A stretch of 64,000 nucleotides of DNA from Lactarius indigo. Its lineage: Eukaryota > Basidiomycota > Agaricomycetes > Russulales > Russulaceae. The notes below the pieces were generated by a model. That model saw only the letters and a program-made list of their open reading frames with translations, ran no database searches and was not told the origin of the DNA. A program made the translations under genes and the position numbers. The stretch lies in assembly GCA_025766275.1 (NCBI GenBank), contig JAFKAC010000168.1:29509-93508 (forward strand). Reading direction: 5' to 3'. This document shows positions 1-10,896 of the stretch, one piece after another (position 1 is the stretch's first letter; each line of letters begins with the position of its first letter).

Positions 1-586
1 GAATTCCGAATCGGAGTTTGAATTCTGTTCTCAAACGATCACGTGATCGGTCACGTGATCGGTCACGTCTCTCAAGCCACGTGTTGTGTACACGTGTACT
101 TATCAACAGTTGATTGTTGATCAATCAACGAAGATAATCAACCAAGTCACCACCCCTCGGGGATTCCCGCATAGATTGCGGAACCACGCCATCCTGACGC
201 AAGATTGCGCCATCGACTGCGGCGCAGCTGTTCTATGTTTAAACCTCTTCTTATTGGACTCTATTGTTAAATGTCTCTAGAATGTTCCTTTGCGCAGTAC
301 TGCGCAGCACCCGTGGACAGGCCCTAAGCCTGCCCTAAACCTACGCACAGACCACCCCCTGTAGTATATAAGCTGGTGCAATTCTACGGACAGTCCCTCA
401 GACTGTCCACTTGTGACATCCTCCCCTTGCCTCTCAGCTCCTTCGAGTGCCCCACTCTTTGTGCGCCACTACTCCTCTTTGAAGCCAAGGCCGTAGCCCA
501 CGTTTCTTGCGTCCTTCCAAACCTCTTCTCCGCACCCTTCGCAGCCCCCAGTCCCCGCCTTCGTCGTGACCCTCTGTCGAGTGACA
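1..586 (+). promoter_or_regulatory. Probable LTR/promoter fragment with CACGTG repeats and a TATA box
   Basis: No convincing coding frame is present. A 12-bp unit containing CACGTG is repeated at 40-63, with further CACGTG-like sites to about 100. A TATA-like TATATAAG lies at 365-372 and is followed by C/T-rich leader-like DNA. The segment could end at 586 (GAGTGACA), just before GTGAGT, which looks like an intron donor of the Tnp2 gene that follows. This resembles the right part of an LTR in plus orientation whose start lies outside the window. It could instead be the native promoter of the transposase. Confidence 0.35.
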
Positions 587-599
587 GTGAGTCATCACA

Positions 600-2405
600 G
601 ATGGTGCTCAGCTCACCATGAAAAAGCAGTCCAATATGTGGCTCCTAATTGTTGTGCTGCTCAATCTCCCACCAGAGATGTGCTACAGAGCAAGCAATGT
701 CATTGTCCCACTTGCCATCCCAGGCCCATCAGCACCTGGGAACATTGAGTCCTTCATATATCCCCTTTTTGAAGAGATGGCAATGGCAAGTGTGGGGATG
801 TGGACATGGGATGCTATTGACTCATCCTACTTTGTTCTGAGAGCATATCTCTGTGGTGTAAAAGGAGACATGCTTGGATCTGCCAAGTTGAGTGGGATGG
901 CAGGACATTCAGCCCTTTATGGTGATTGCTTCAGTTTGGTACAAGGTGCTCGCCCTGCCAAGGACAGAGGTGCTAGAGCCCAGTACTATCCAATCTCTCC
1001 ACCTCAAAAGGAAAGATATAATCCTGGTCGCCATATTGTTGACCTGGATAACTTGCCCATGAGAGGCCAAAGACAATATTGGCAGACTATTGAAAGGCTA
1101 GAGTCTGCAAGAACCCAAGCAGAGCTTCAAAGGACTGTAAAGGAGACAGGAATCTCACGCCTTACAATATGTGCAGCCAGTCCTACATTTGCCCATCCAT
1201 CATTCTTCCCATTGGACCCCTTCCATTTATTCTATGAAAACTGCATGGTACACATCTGGGACTTGTGGGTGACCCACAGCTCCATTGATGAGAAGATACA
1301 TATGGATGCAGGCATGGCCTCAAAACTTGGTGCAGAGGTTGAAAAGGCAGTGAAGACCCTCCCTTCATCTTTCTGTGGGCCAATCAGGGACCCATACAAA
1401 AAGCGCCATAGCCAGTACAAAGTCTATGAATGGATGGCCCTCCTTCACTGGTATATTATACCAATGGCATGGGAGCTAGGCTTTGACAAGGATGTCCTCA
1501 AGAACTTTGGCCAGTTTGCAGACATTGTTGAAGCTGCAATGTCTCATTCACCAAAGTCTGATGAGGACTTAGCATCCTTACACAGTCTAATCAAGTCCTT
1601 CCTCCAGGAATTTGAGAGGCTTTATGTTGAGGATGACCCAGTCAAGGTCTCAAGATGCAGGCTGTGCATCTGGCAATTAATTCATGTCCCACACCATATC
1701 TCATGGAATGGCTCAATCAGATTTGGCTCTCAAGCTACAGTGGAGAGGGCCATTGGAGAAATTGGCCATAAAGTCAGGTCCAAGAAGGCACCCTTTGCTA
1801 ATATAGCCACAATTCTATATGAAAGGTCAAGCACCAAGGTGTTGACTTTGCAGTACCCATCCCTGGCCATTCCCCCTAAAGAAGGGAGGCAGAAGGAACA
1901 CCTGTTTCAGTCACTGCCAATCAAAAGGACTGAGATAGAAAATCCCTCAGAACATTATAACCACCTTGCTGTAATTTGTGATTTTCTTGAAGTCACTCTG
2001 GATATGGACCTCATAATTCAGAGATGGGGAAAGTGCAATATGCCAGGAGATGTCACTTTGAGGAGCAGAATCTCTGAGAAGGGAGGTCAAGCCACAAGGT
2101 CATCTAGATATTTTGAGGCTCAAGGAGAGGAGGGGCTTATCTTTGGAGAGGCATTGGCATTTTACTTTTTGCCAGACTATGACTACAGTCTGGTGGTCTA
2201 TTATGGGCTAGGAGAGATAAGGAATGTGCTAGGAAGATGGTGTGGAGAGTGGTCAAATGACTGCATGGTGTTGAGAACATCTAGTCTTGTTACACTGGTT
2301 GGAGTTTGGGCATGGGAGTCAAAGGTTCATATCTTGAGAAAGCACCCAGGATTAGATATGCTTAGTTCTGAGGAGCATGGTATTGAAGAACAAGAAGAGG
2401 AGTAA
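600..2405 (+). pseudogene. Tnp2-family (CACTA/EnSpm-like) transposase, copy A, 5'-truncated
   Basis: A 595-codon open frame runs from the ATG at 618 to TAA at 2403-2405. It matches the middle and C-terminal parts of basidiomycete Tnp2 transposases. The codons from 600 read DGAQL, the catalytic-Asp motif of the family, directly after a possible splice acceptor (CACAG, 596-600), so an upstream exon is expected. Family landmarks include the MAGHSALYGD knuckle-like region near residue 95, AQYYPISPP near 135, and the conserved C-terminal segment with TVERAIGEIGHKVR near residue 375. The N-terminal zinc-ribbon part is missing, so the protein is incomplete. The remaining frame has no stops and could still be transcribed. 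The hydrophobic start (MWLLIVVLLNLPP) is a core strand of the nuclease fold, not a signal peptide. Confidence 0.8.
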
Positions 2406-2620
2406 AGTAGTTAGATAGATGTCTTATACTTGTGCTTTATACATAAAGGGGTTGAAAAATGTCTACAATAACAGGCTTCTTGGCTATAAATGTTTGAACC
2501 ATGGGAGAGATAAAGTGTTGAAGCACAATGGTATTGTGTTTCTCAAGAGAACACCAGGGAGACTTTTGTATGTATTAAGAACAATGTGATGTTAGGAGTC
2601 TGCATAACATGCACCAAGTC
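2406..2620. other. 3' flank of Tnp2 copy A
   Basis: A/T-rich sequence after the stop codon with no ORF of note. It probably holds the 3' UTR and the element's end; I could not find the terminal inverted repeat. Confidence 0.3.
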
Positions 2621-2624
2621 AATT

Positions 2625-2818
2625 GCACACATCCCCCTTGCTCATCTCCCCCACATTGATACACTCATGCCCCTTCCCCATCTCCCCCACACCTATATAT
2701 ATGTACCTCTTCCTCATCTCCCCAACACCTGTACACATGTCCCCCTTCCTCATCTCCCCTACTCCCATATACATGTCCCCCTTACCCAACTCCCCTTTGA
2801 CTCCCCCACACATATACA
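2625..2818. repeat. C-rich minisatellite, about 37-bp unit
   Basis: Roughly five imperfect units of the type CTTCCTCATCTCCCC.ACACC.ATA.ACATGTCCC occur in tandem. The same unit resumes at 4277-4335. The array was therefore split by the 1,450-bp element at 2819-4268. Confidence 0.75.
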
Positions 2819-4268
2819 CAAGGGGGGGCCGGAATTCTTAAAATTGCACGGGGTCAGTAAATTTTTTTAAGGGGTTGGGCCGTACCCCCCCCCCCCCTAC
2901 CCCCAAAAAGGAAATTAAATGCCAAATATGGAAATTTCTTAGATTACCCCCCCCCTGATGAACAGCATACATAAAGACCATACTCACAGTGGACAAGAGG
3001 ACTGTGGTGAGATATGGAAGGTAGCTGGAAGCAGAGGTGTAACAGGGGATCTTGCAAGTAAAGCAGGGAGTCTGGCACACAAACAGTGAGAACTGATGTT
3101 ATACATTGGAGGGAAGGGAGCTTACCTGGCACACAAACAGTGAGAACTGATGTGGACCAGGAGCGTACATGCTACTCTACTTATACACTTTCTGGGAGTG
3201 ACACTATACAAGGGATGTAACACAAGTCACGTACTACAAGACAGTTATTGTTCTACAAACGGACAAAGGAGTGGATGTTCTGAGAACAAGGCAGAAAGAA
3301 CAAGGAGAGTCCAGAAGTAAATGATATCATAGTGACATCATAATAAGGATAGACCTAAAAGAGAACAAAGAAAGATACAAGAACGCGTAGTACAATGAAG
3401 AGTCTGGATATGTCCATATGATGTCATTGTACATGATGTCATAGATAAAGAAGTCCGAGATTGTACAGATCAAATCTAATCTAAAGCGGTCCTTATCTGT
3501 AAGTCCGGTCCGTTACGAGCCGCTAAGTGCGCAAGGGTCACTTATCAACATAGTTGAGTTCCCCTAACTTTTAAGCTCAGTGTCAGTGTGGCTCATTCTT
3601 TTTGTTCTCCGGCTTTCTGCATTTGTCCGCGGCCTTATTGGCTCGAACAAGACGTATCTCCGACTCATACAACTACATATGTGAAGTTTTGTGTTATGCG
3701 CAAACGTGCACAATCATTTTCGACCCTCTGCAACAACCCGACCTTGTTTCTGTTCTCGACCCCGCCGCACGTCTACGCACGTTTATCCCTTCGAGATAAA
3801 CACGTCCCCAATTACCGCGGACCTGTATGCGACGGCGCGCGTTCCGCGGACGCGTGCGCGACACCTTGCGACGCATCACATGCCCCAAGACCTGTAGATG
3901 CTCTTAGACGGAGTTGGGGCTCAGGCCACTGTAACTGTAGTTAAATAGATTCCTCATAGAATAGTACAGTAACATGTAGTAAGTAGAATTCTAGTATCCC
4001 TTTGAAAAAACCCGCCATGCAACGGGTATGGGTTTTGTATGGGTCCCTCAGATCTGACCCACACCCACACCCACAAACCCATATTCGGGTACCCGCATGG
4101 GTTTGCAAACACACAATATGCACTATTGCTGAGATGATACGGGGGAAAAGCGGGAAATTTCCAGATCGGCCCGGCCTTAGACGCGCAAAAAGCAAATTTT
4201 TTTAGAGACTTTTGGCTGACCCCCCCCCCCCACCTCGGGTCACGGAACCATGGCCCAGCCCCCCCTTG
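2819..4268. mobile_element. Non-autonomous hAT-like DNA transposon
   Basis: The two ends are inverted repeats: CAAGGGGGGGCCGG at 2819-2832 and the complement of CAAGGGGGGGCTGG at 4255-4268 (13 of 14 match). It is flanked by an exact 8-bp duplication, CATATACA, at 2811-2818 and 4269-4276. An 8-bp duplication and a CA-rich G-run terminus fit the hAT superfamily. No transposase is present. The interior holds a solo LTR (2956-3550) and GGGTACCC-like repeats around 4020-4105. The open frames near 3588-3944 do not look like genes. The net element without the LTR is about 850 bp. Confidence 0.8.
2956..3550 (-). mobile_element. Solo LTR, family A (copy 1)
   Basis: Sequence from TGATGAACAG to CTTATCAACA aligns along its length with the LTRs at 10348-10896 and 7066-7570. 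A TATA-like box on the complement near 3180 suggests minus orientation. This copy carries an internal duplication: the segment around CACACAAACAGTGAGAACTG occurs at about 3077 and again at about 3131. No 5-bp target duplication is visible (CCCCC left, TAGTT right), so one flank has probably been rearranged. Confidence 0.75.
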
Positions 4269-4276
4269 CATATACA

Positions 4277-4335
4277 CCCCTGCCCGTTCCTCATCTCCCC
4301 CACACCTGTATGCATGTGCCCCTTCCCCATAGTGC
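4277..4335. repeat. Continuation of the C-rich minisatellite
   Basis: The CTCATCTCCCCCACACCTGTA unit returns here directly after the hAT target duplication. This shows that the array at 2625-2818 was contiguous before the insertion. Confidence 0.6.
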
Positions 4336-5032
4336 AGAGGAAGATAGTGTCAAAGTAGTTTCTCTAGATTCTCACAAACCAGCACCTTTGTCTCACATCT
4401 GCAGGCCCTGATGGTGGATCAGGTTGAGGCCCTGTGTGCCAACTGGTGGTGGCAACAGCTCATGCTACCAGCTGCCCACTGTTGGTAGGGGCCTTGGTAG
4501 GGGCAGCAAAATGAGTGGAGTTACAATTGTTGTCTCACCTCTATAGGCCTTAAGATGAATATGGAGTGCCAGAAGCAGCCAATATGTAGTATTGTTGGTA
4601 GAGATGATGCTCAGATGCTAGCCATGTTAGCAGGTCTAGTGGGATGACGATCTACAGGGAGAAACAAATCAAGGTCTAGAATTTATAAGGTAAGCTGGAT
4701 GGTATTCAGCAAAGACAAGTATGACTCTCATCTTTGCTAGGATAACTACTTGATTACAGAGTTGTAACTAGAGTGCCTAGTTCATACCAAAGGACTGCTA
4801 CATATTTAGAAAGGTGAAGAAAGGGAAGAGAGGAGTAGAGTGAAGAGGAAGTACTATACTAAAGCGGGGGAGGAAGAAATTTCCATATGAGAATGCTATA
4901 TGATCATAGCACTTGTCATTGTGATTCCATATTGCTTAATGCTGGCTATCAGAGACTAGCTTCCTATAGTGTCTTTAGGTTTCAGGCTTACATGCACCAC
5001 CTCTTCTGCTCAGTGTTTGCCCTCTTGTGTAT
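4336..5032. other. Unassigned intergenic stretch
   Basis: No ORF, repeat or element end that I recognise. The 85-codon ORF starting at 4887 runs into the tandem array and is not a credible gene. Confidence 0.3.
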
Positions 5033-6505
5033 TCTAGACTGGTGTCCACCTTTTGTGTTCTATAGAAAAATAAGGTCTATATTGGTGGCTGGTGAGAAAC
5101 ACCTGTCAAGAGGACCTTCAAAGTTTCTTTGGAAAAACATATAGTATCTAGACTAGTGTTCACCTCCTGTGCTCTATAGAAAAATAAGGCCTATATTGGC
5201 AGCCTATGAGAAATACCTGTCAAGAGGACCTCCAAAAGCTTCTTTAGCAAGATATACAGTGTCTGAACTGGTGTTCACCTTCAGTTCTCTATAGAAAAGT
5301 ATTGGCACCTTGTGAGAAATACCTGTCAAGAGGACCTCCAAAGCTTCTTTGGCAAGATATACAGTGCCTGGACTGGTGTTCACCTTCTGTGCTCTATAGA
5401 AAAGTATTGGCACCTTGTGAGAAATACCCATCAAGAAGACCTCCAAAGCTTCTTTGGCAAGATATACAGTATGTCACGCCTCTGCGGGGGCGTGGTCTTC
5501 TGTAATGGCTTCCTGTCACGTGGCAGTCGACAGCCAAGTCGGATTGGCACTGTGTGCAACGGTTCCTAAGGTCCTCTGTAACAGTTCCTACGTCAAGGTA
5601 GCTGCGTCCGCGGCGATCCCCCTATGCTGAGGTGGGAAGGTCCTTCTGTAACAGCCCCTTGTGCTAAGATGACTGAGTCTGTAGCAATGGACGAGCTCGA
5701 TGGCCTAAGTCCAAAGGTCACGTGTCACTGGGCTGACCAGTAAGACAGGAAGAGGATAAGAGCGAAGTCAAGGGGAAACCTGCACAGAGGCTGAGAGGGG
5801 AATGACCCAAAAGGGGTAAGGGTCAAGGGTCAGAGGTTCTGGGTCAAGGGCTTGAGTGCCGAAGGAACTGAGGCACTCAAGGAGTCAATAGGAGATACAA
5901 CGCAGATAGTTGATCAAGCCAAAGCTAAGGAGCTAAGGTGCACTACAGGGTTCCTTATATAGTACAGGATTGCGCCTGAGCGCATAGTGCTACTGGTTGC
6001 TATAGATAGAATAGTGTGCTGGCAGGATGGTGTCAGCATCGTGCAAGATGGTGTCATGCCAGCAAGGCAGGAGAAGGGTGAACAAGAATAGCACAGAAGG
6101 TGCTAGAACAATCAGATAAGGGGAAACATAGGTTCAAGAAAGGTAGCAGGAGATGGATCAGATAAGGACAAGAAAGGAAATGTAGCAGGTGGTTCGTGAC
6201 ACAGTATCTGAACTGGTGTTTACCTTCTGTGCTCTGCAGATAAAAAAAACTGTGAGAAATACCTGTTGTGAGGACCTTCAAAGCTCTTTTGGAAAAGCAT
6301 ACAGTATCTAGGCTGGTGTTCACCTTCTGTGCTTTGCAGCAAAATAAGGTCTTTATTGATAGCCCTCCAGAAGTATCTGTCAAGAGGACCTCCAAAGCTT
6401 CTTCAGCAAACTATACAGTATCTGTACTGACATCCACTTTCTGTGCCATACAACAAAATGTGTATCACGAAGGCCTCTAAAGCTTCTTTGTAAAACATGC
6501 AAAAT
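5033..6505. repeat. Tandem array of seven ~100-115 bp units
   Basis: Units begin near 5033, 5145, 5260, 5365, 5470/6205, 6305 and 6419. Each runs from a T.TCT..ACTGGTGT..ACCTTCTGTGCTCTATAG core, through a CTGTCAAGAGGACCTCCAAAGC core, to GCAAGATATACAG. The array is interrupted in the fifth unit by the solo LTR at 5472-6201. Short ORFs here simply follow the repeat period. Confidence 0.85.
5472..6201 (-). mobile_element. Solo LTR, 730 bp
   Basis: Starts TGTCACGCC and ends GTTCGTGACA. It is flanked by the exact 5-bp duplication CAGTA (5467-5471 and 6202-6206). Removing it restores one uninterrupted repeat unit. A TATA-like CTATATAAGG on the complement near 5950 suggests minus orientation. It has no coding capacity, as expected after LTR-LTR recombination of a full element. 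Confidence 0.88.
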
Positions 6506-6815
6506 CATCTTCCTCATCCCCCACACCCACACATATTCCCTTTCCCCATCCCACCCACACCCACACCCATACCCATGTTCCCCTGTCCCACCCCATGTTC
6601 CCCACCCATATCCCCATCACACCCACACCCCACCCCCATGTTCCCCATCCCCAACCCACCCATACCCACACCCATACCCATGTTCCCCTTACCCACCCTC
6701 ATGTTCCCCTCACCCACCCCCATGTTCCCCACCCATATCCCCATCACACCCACACCCCACCCCCATGTTCTCCGTCCCAATTCCATCTACACCCACACCC
6801 ACCCTGATGTTCCCA
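6506..6815. repeat. C-rich minisatellite (CCCACACCCATACCCATGTTCC type)
   Basis: Strand-asymmetric C-rich repeats with a higher-order period of about 128 bp: the block starting CATGTTCCCCACCCATATCC occurs near 6593 and again near 6721. Reading frames on both strands are artefacts of the repeat. It is not a canonical telomere repeat. Confidence 0.8.
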
Positions 6816-7060
6816 ATTTTCCATAATTTATTCCCTATTTTCATTTGACTTTAACTGACTGGCATTGACTTTGACTGACCAAGCTATGTCCTTGGATAAT
6901 ATCCAAGTCAAGGTTTTTTTTTTGTGATTTTTGTCTGAGTTTCAATTGATTTTTGGTTGACTAAATCTTGACTTTGTCTGACTGGTGCAAAAATCTTGAC
7001 TTGTAGCTGACTTTTCCTTGACTGATGTCCTATTTTAGCGACTTCACTTGACTAATCCTT
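6816..7060. repeat. TGACT-rich degenerate repeats
   Basis: The motif TTGACT/CTGACT recurs more than ten times in this 245-bp A/T-rich stretch (for example 6847, 6868, 6959, 6998). There is no ORF. It may be the subterminal region of a DNA transposon, but no ends are visible. Confidence 0.4.
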
Positions 7061-7065
7061 TTTAC

Positions 7066-7570
7066 TGAGGATGACTGTGGTGAGATATGCAGAGGGTACT
7101 TGAAGCAGCAACAGGGGGTTGTCAGGCAGAGTGAAGCAAGTGAAGTCTGGCACACAACAGTGAGGAACTGATGTGGACCAGGAGCATACAAGCCTACTAC
7201 TTATACTATACAGGAGAGTGACACTAATACAAGAGATGTAACATAGGGTCACACAGTACAAGAGACGTTGTCCTACATGTGGGACAAAGGAGTGTGCTAA
7301 TGGAGAACAAGGAGCGCAGAACAAAGAGAGTCCAGAAGTAAATGACATCATAATGATATCATGATAAAGATAGAACAAAGGAGAGTACAAAGGCGTTGAA
7401 TACAATGCAGAGTCTGGATCTATGATATCATAAGGTACAGTGATGTCATACATGACGCAATGATAAGCACTAGATTGTACAGATCAAATGTAAGTAATCT
7501 ACAAGTCCAATTAATCTAATCTAAAGCAGTCCATGCTGCAAGTCCGGTCTGTATGAGCCACTAACTGCGC
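7066..7570 (-). mobile_element. Truncated solo LTR, family A (copy 2)
   Basis: Aligns with the LTRs at 2956-3550 and 10348-10896 from the GACTGTGGTGAGATATG segment to CTAACTGCGC. It lacks about the first 40 bp and the last 20 bp of the family (the TATCAACA end). No target duplication can be seen. Confidence 0.7.
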
Positions 7571-7639
7571 TGTACGGAGTGTCGTCCGTGTGAGTCCAGT
7601 GGCAGAGTGGATTCTGCGTGAAGGTGTTTGAAGAGGCGA

Positions 7640-7830
7640 GAGCTTGAGTTGTGATCCCCAGTCAAAATCCTGATGAATCCCGATGAATTGAGTTGAATGA
7701 AAATGACCAGGATTGGTGGCGGGTGAATTCTGTTGACTCCACTCGAATTATATTGCGTACAGATTTGAATTATTCCATACAATTCAATGTGAATGAATAA
7801 TCTTGAATATTGCTGCACCCACAACATGGA
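7640..7830. repeat. TTGAAT/ATGAAT-rich subterminal-type cluster
   Basis: Clustered GAATTG, TTGAAT and ATGAAT motifs in both orientations upstream of Tnp2 copy B. CACTA-type elements usually carry short subterminal repeats of this kind. A similar motif cluster lies at 34560-34790. Confidence 0.35.
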
Positions 7831-8583
7831 TGCCCTCATTGTGCTGCTCTTTGCGCCGCCCTCATTGCGGGACATTGCACGCGCGAATATGTGAATGCCA
7901 CATTTGGTACCTGTGAGCTGCAACATATCTGAAACGAGTATCAAGTCGTCATTCTCCTCTTCTCATCCTGCCGTACCTTTGGCTCTGGCTCTCGTCTTGA
8001 CCCTCGGCCGCTATCTGCATCTGTTCGTTTCTTTCTGATATCGTGTTTCTGGAGACTTCTTGGCATTGTCCCTCTCCACATACTCTGTCACTCTGGACTG
8101 ATCTGATGCCGACGTTGGGTGACCCACAGGCGTGTATCTATAAATGTGGATGCTCAAGACACTGCAAGATACTTTGCCCTGTGTCAAAGACGACGTATTA
8201 CGACCATGTGAAGTATTGGAGGGTCGATGATCGTATGTTGAGTATATTGCCCAATCCGCGACTCTTGTGCTCACTGGATCTCACGCATGTAAGATGGTCC
8301 TATGTCATTCCCCAATGGCTATCCAGCATCAAGACACCCATTGACTCGCACTAGGGTGACTGGGTCGCACTTGCACACCACGGCAAACAGGAAGCACACT
8401 CGATTAGACTTGGATCGTGGTACCCCGGGAGAGCAGTCACCCGACAATCATGCACACACAGGTGACCACATGGAGAGTAACCACCCCATGCAAGACGATG
8501 ACCCTGCGCCCAGCCCATCAGAACAAGAGTTATGCCAGGTATCACACCAGCCTGGGACTCAGGCCACGGTTAGGAACACCGAA

Positions 8584-8787
8584 TCCCCTCGACCTGAAAA
8601 CGACGAGGGTCCAGGCATACCCTCCCCTGCATGGCAGGGTTCTCTAGGGGATCGTGACGCACAATGGGTGCATACCCCACCCGAGTCCCCTCAACCTGAA
8701 AACGACGAGGGCACAGGTATACCCTCCCCTGCGCGGCAGGGTTCTCTGGGGGATCGTGATACACAACGGGTGCATACCCCACCCCCG
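8584..8787 (+). repeat. 102-bp tandem duplication in the Tnp2-B linker
   Basis: Two adjacent 102-bp copies encode a 34-residue segment with the core PENDEG.GIPSPA.QGSLGDRD and keep the reading frame. This is a linker region outside the conserved transposase domains. Confidence 0.85.
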
Positions 8788-10347
8788 GACAACTCCAATA
8801 ACCAACAGGGAGATGCAGGTGTGTACGTCAGGCGTGATGCGCAGCCTGACGATCTCCCTGGAGGTCCAAACGACTGGGATCCGGATACCGTTGTACCTCA
8901 CCTCGATGCACTTCGCACATCTGTGGAGTTTATCAAGGGACTCTTGCGCGCATCCTTAGACGGCGACCCTATTCCTGACGACGTTCGTGAACGGTTGTGC
9001 TCTCCTCTGACAGAGCCTATCAGCATCAGCAAGGAGCTAAGACTTACTTTGAGGCTTCTCTTAGGGACTGTAAATGGATCTCGGGCGACTTACGATAGTG
9101 TTTGCTCTGCTCTAAGGGAGTACGTTCCCGACGCAGAATTCCAGTCATACGATTGCATGAAGTGGACAATCACTGAGCTGACGGGGGTAGTCCCTGTTAT
9201 AACCAATATGTGCTATGAGTCTTGCGTGGCATTCTCTGGACCATTCTCAGAGCTTCGCGCTTGTCCCGAGTGTTCTTCGCCACGGTACAACTCTGTCACC
9301 TGTGGGGGCAGAGTCGTATCCGTACCTCGTAAACAAGCTCTAATGATACCTGTGGGACCGCAGATTCAAGTGCAATATCGGTCACACCAAAGCGCATGGA
9401 ATATGGGTCACCAACATTGAGTGATGGAGCCTTTGCTGGCTAGGCTACATGCTGGTGGCTCTATCGACGTTTACGACGACGTATACTGCAGCTCCCTCCT
9501 CCTCGATGTGGCACTCCGCGGCGATCTCTCGTCCGATGACACTGTATTGATGCTCTCTATTGACGGCGCGCAGTTATATCAGAGCAAGCAATCAGATTGC
9601 TGGATTTATATCTGGGTTCTACTGGATCTGGCACCCAACTTACGATACAAAAAGAAATATGTGCTGCCGGGTGGCTTTATTCCTGGTCCAAGCAAGCCTA
9701 AGAACTTGGACTCATTCATCTACACCAGCTTGCACCATCTTTCTGCGCTCCAGAGGGACAGACTATGCATGTGGGACTGTTCCACCACGGCGTGTATGGA
9801 TGTCGTGAATACTGTGGCTTGAGAGGGCGTCACAAGCCGGGGGGTCCCCATTATTACCCAGCGCTCCTCAAGCCACTGAACTACGACCTTCCTGGGTGCG
9901 ATCATGGCGATGTCGATGCCTTTTGACTGCCAAAGGCATCATCTGAGCTGTACTTTGAGAACCTGACTCTTCTTCTTCAGAGTCGCACTGACATGCAGTT
10001 CAAACAGAATCAGAAAGAGACTGGCCTGTGCAAACTGAGTATTTTCTTGGGTCTGGATTCGAAACACTCGACCGGTCTCCCCGGATGCTTGGCTATCGAC
10101 CACATGCACATAATCGCGATCAATCTTCCTGATTTGCTCATAAGTCTCTGGCGCGGGACTATAGACTGTGACAAGAATGACTCAAAGAAGCTCTGGGACT
10201 GGGTTGTGCTTGTCGGAGACACTTGGAAAACGCATGGCCAGGACATAGCGCGCTGCTGCCCATACCTGCCAGGGTCATTCGATTGCCCTCTTCGGAACCC
10301 CGCCGAGAAGATATCCAGTGGCTACAAAGCATGGGAGTTCTTAGTCT

Positions 10348-10896
10348 TGATGAACAGCAAACACAGAGGGCATACTCACAGAGACAAAGTAGACTGTGGT
10401 GAGATATGCTGGAGTGCTGGAAGCAGAGGTGAGACAGGGATCTTGCAAGTAAAGCAAAGGTAGTCTGGCACACAACAGTAAGGAACTGATGTGGACCAGG
10501 AGCGTACAAGCCTACTACTTATACTATACAGGGGAGTGACACTACTACAAGGGAAGTAGCACAGAGTCACACAATACAAGAGACGTTGTTCTACATGTGG
10601 GACAAAGGAGTGTGCTAATGGAGAACAAGGAGCGCAAAACAAAGAGAGTCCAGACTACGATGATATCATAGTGACATCACAATAAAGATAACGCTAGAAA
10701 AAGAACAAAGGAAGGAGTACAATGAAGAGTCTGGAGTAGTCCATATGATGTCATTGTACAGTGATGTCATAGAAGTTCTAGATTGTACAGATCAAACCAA
10801 ATCTAATCTAAAGCGGTCCTAATTAATCTACAGCAGTCCATATCTGTAAGTCCGGTCCGTTAGAGCTGCTAAGTGCGCAAGGGTCACTTATCAACA
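10348..10896 (-). mobile_element. Solo LTR, family A (copy 3), inside a Tnp2 exon
   Basis: Runs from TGATGAACAGCA to TCACTTATCAACA (549 bp). It is flanked by the exact duplication AGTCT (10343-10347 and 10897-10901). Removing the LTR and one AGTCT joins ...WEFLV to YVFGYCLALLYGILP in frame, as expected for the family. A TATAAG box on the complement near 10520 suggests minus orientation. Confidence 0.93.

Noticed and set aside
618..680. Signal-peptide-like N-terminus of the 595-codon frame
   Set aside because: The hydrophobic stretch is the conserved core strand of Tnp2 transposases after DGAQL; the true N-terminus lies upstream of the frame's first ATG.
3588..3944. 118-codon ORF right of the family A LTR
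   Set aside because: No family resemblance, several equal-length overlapping frames, and inside a non-autonomous element.
5033..6505. CRISPR-like array
   Set aside because: Repeats are ~105 bp and contiguous without unique spacers, in a eukaryotic context; a satellite-type array split by an LTR.
6506..6815. Internal telomere repeat
   Set aside because: Units resemble CCCACACCCATA, not TTAGGG/CCCTAA, and have a long higher-order period.
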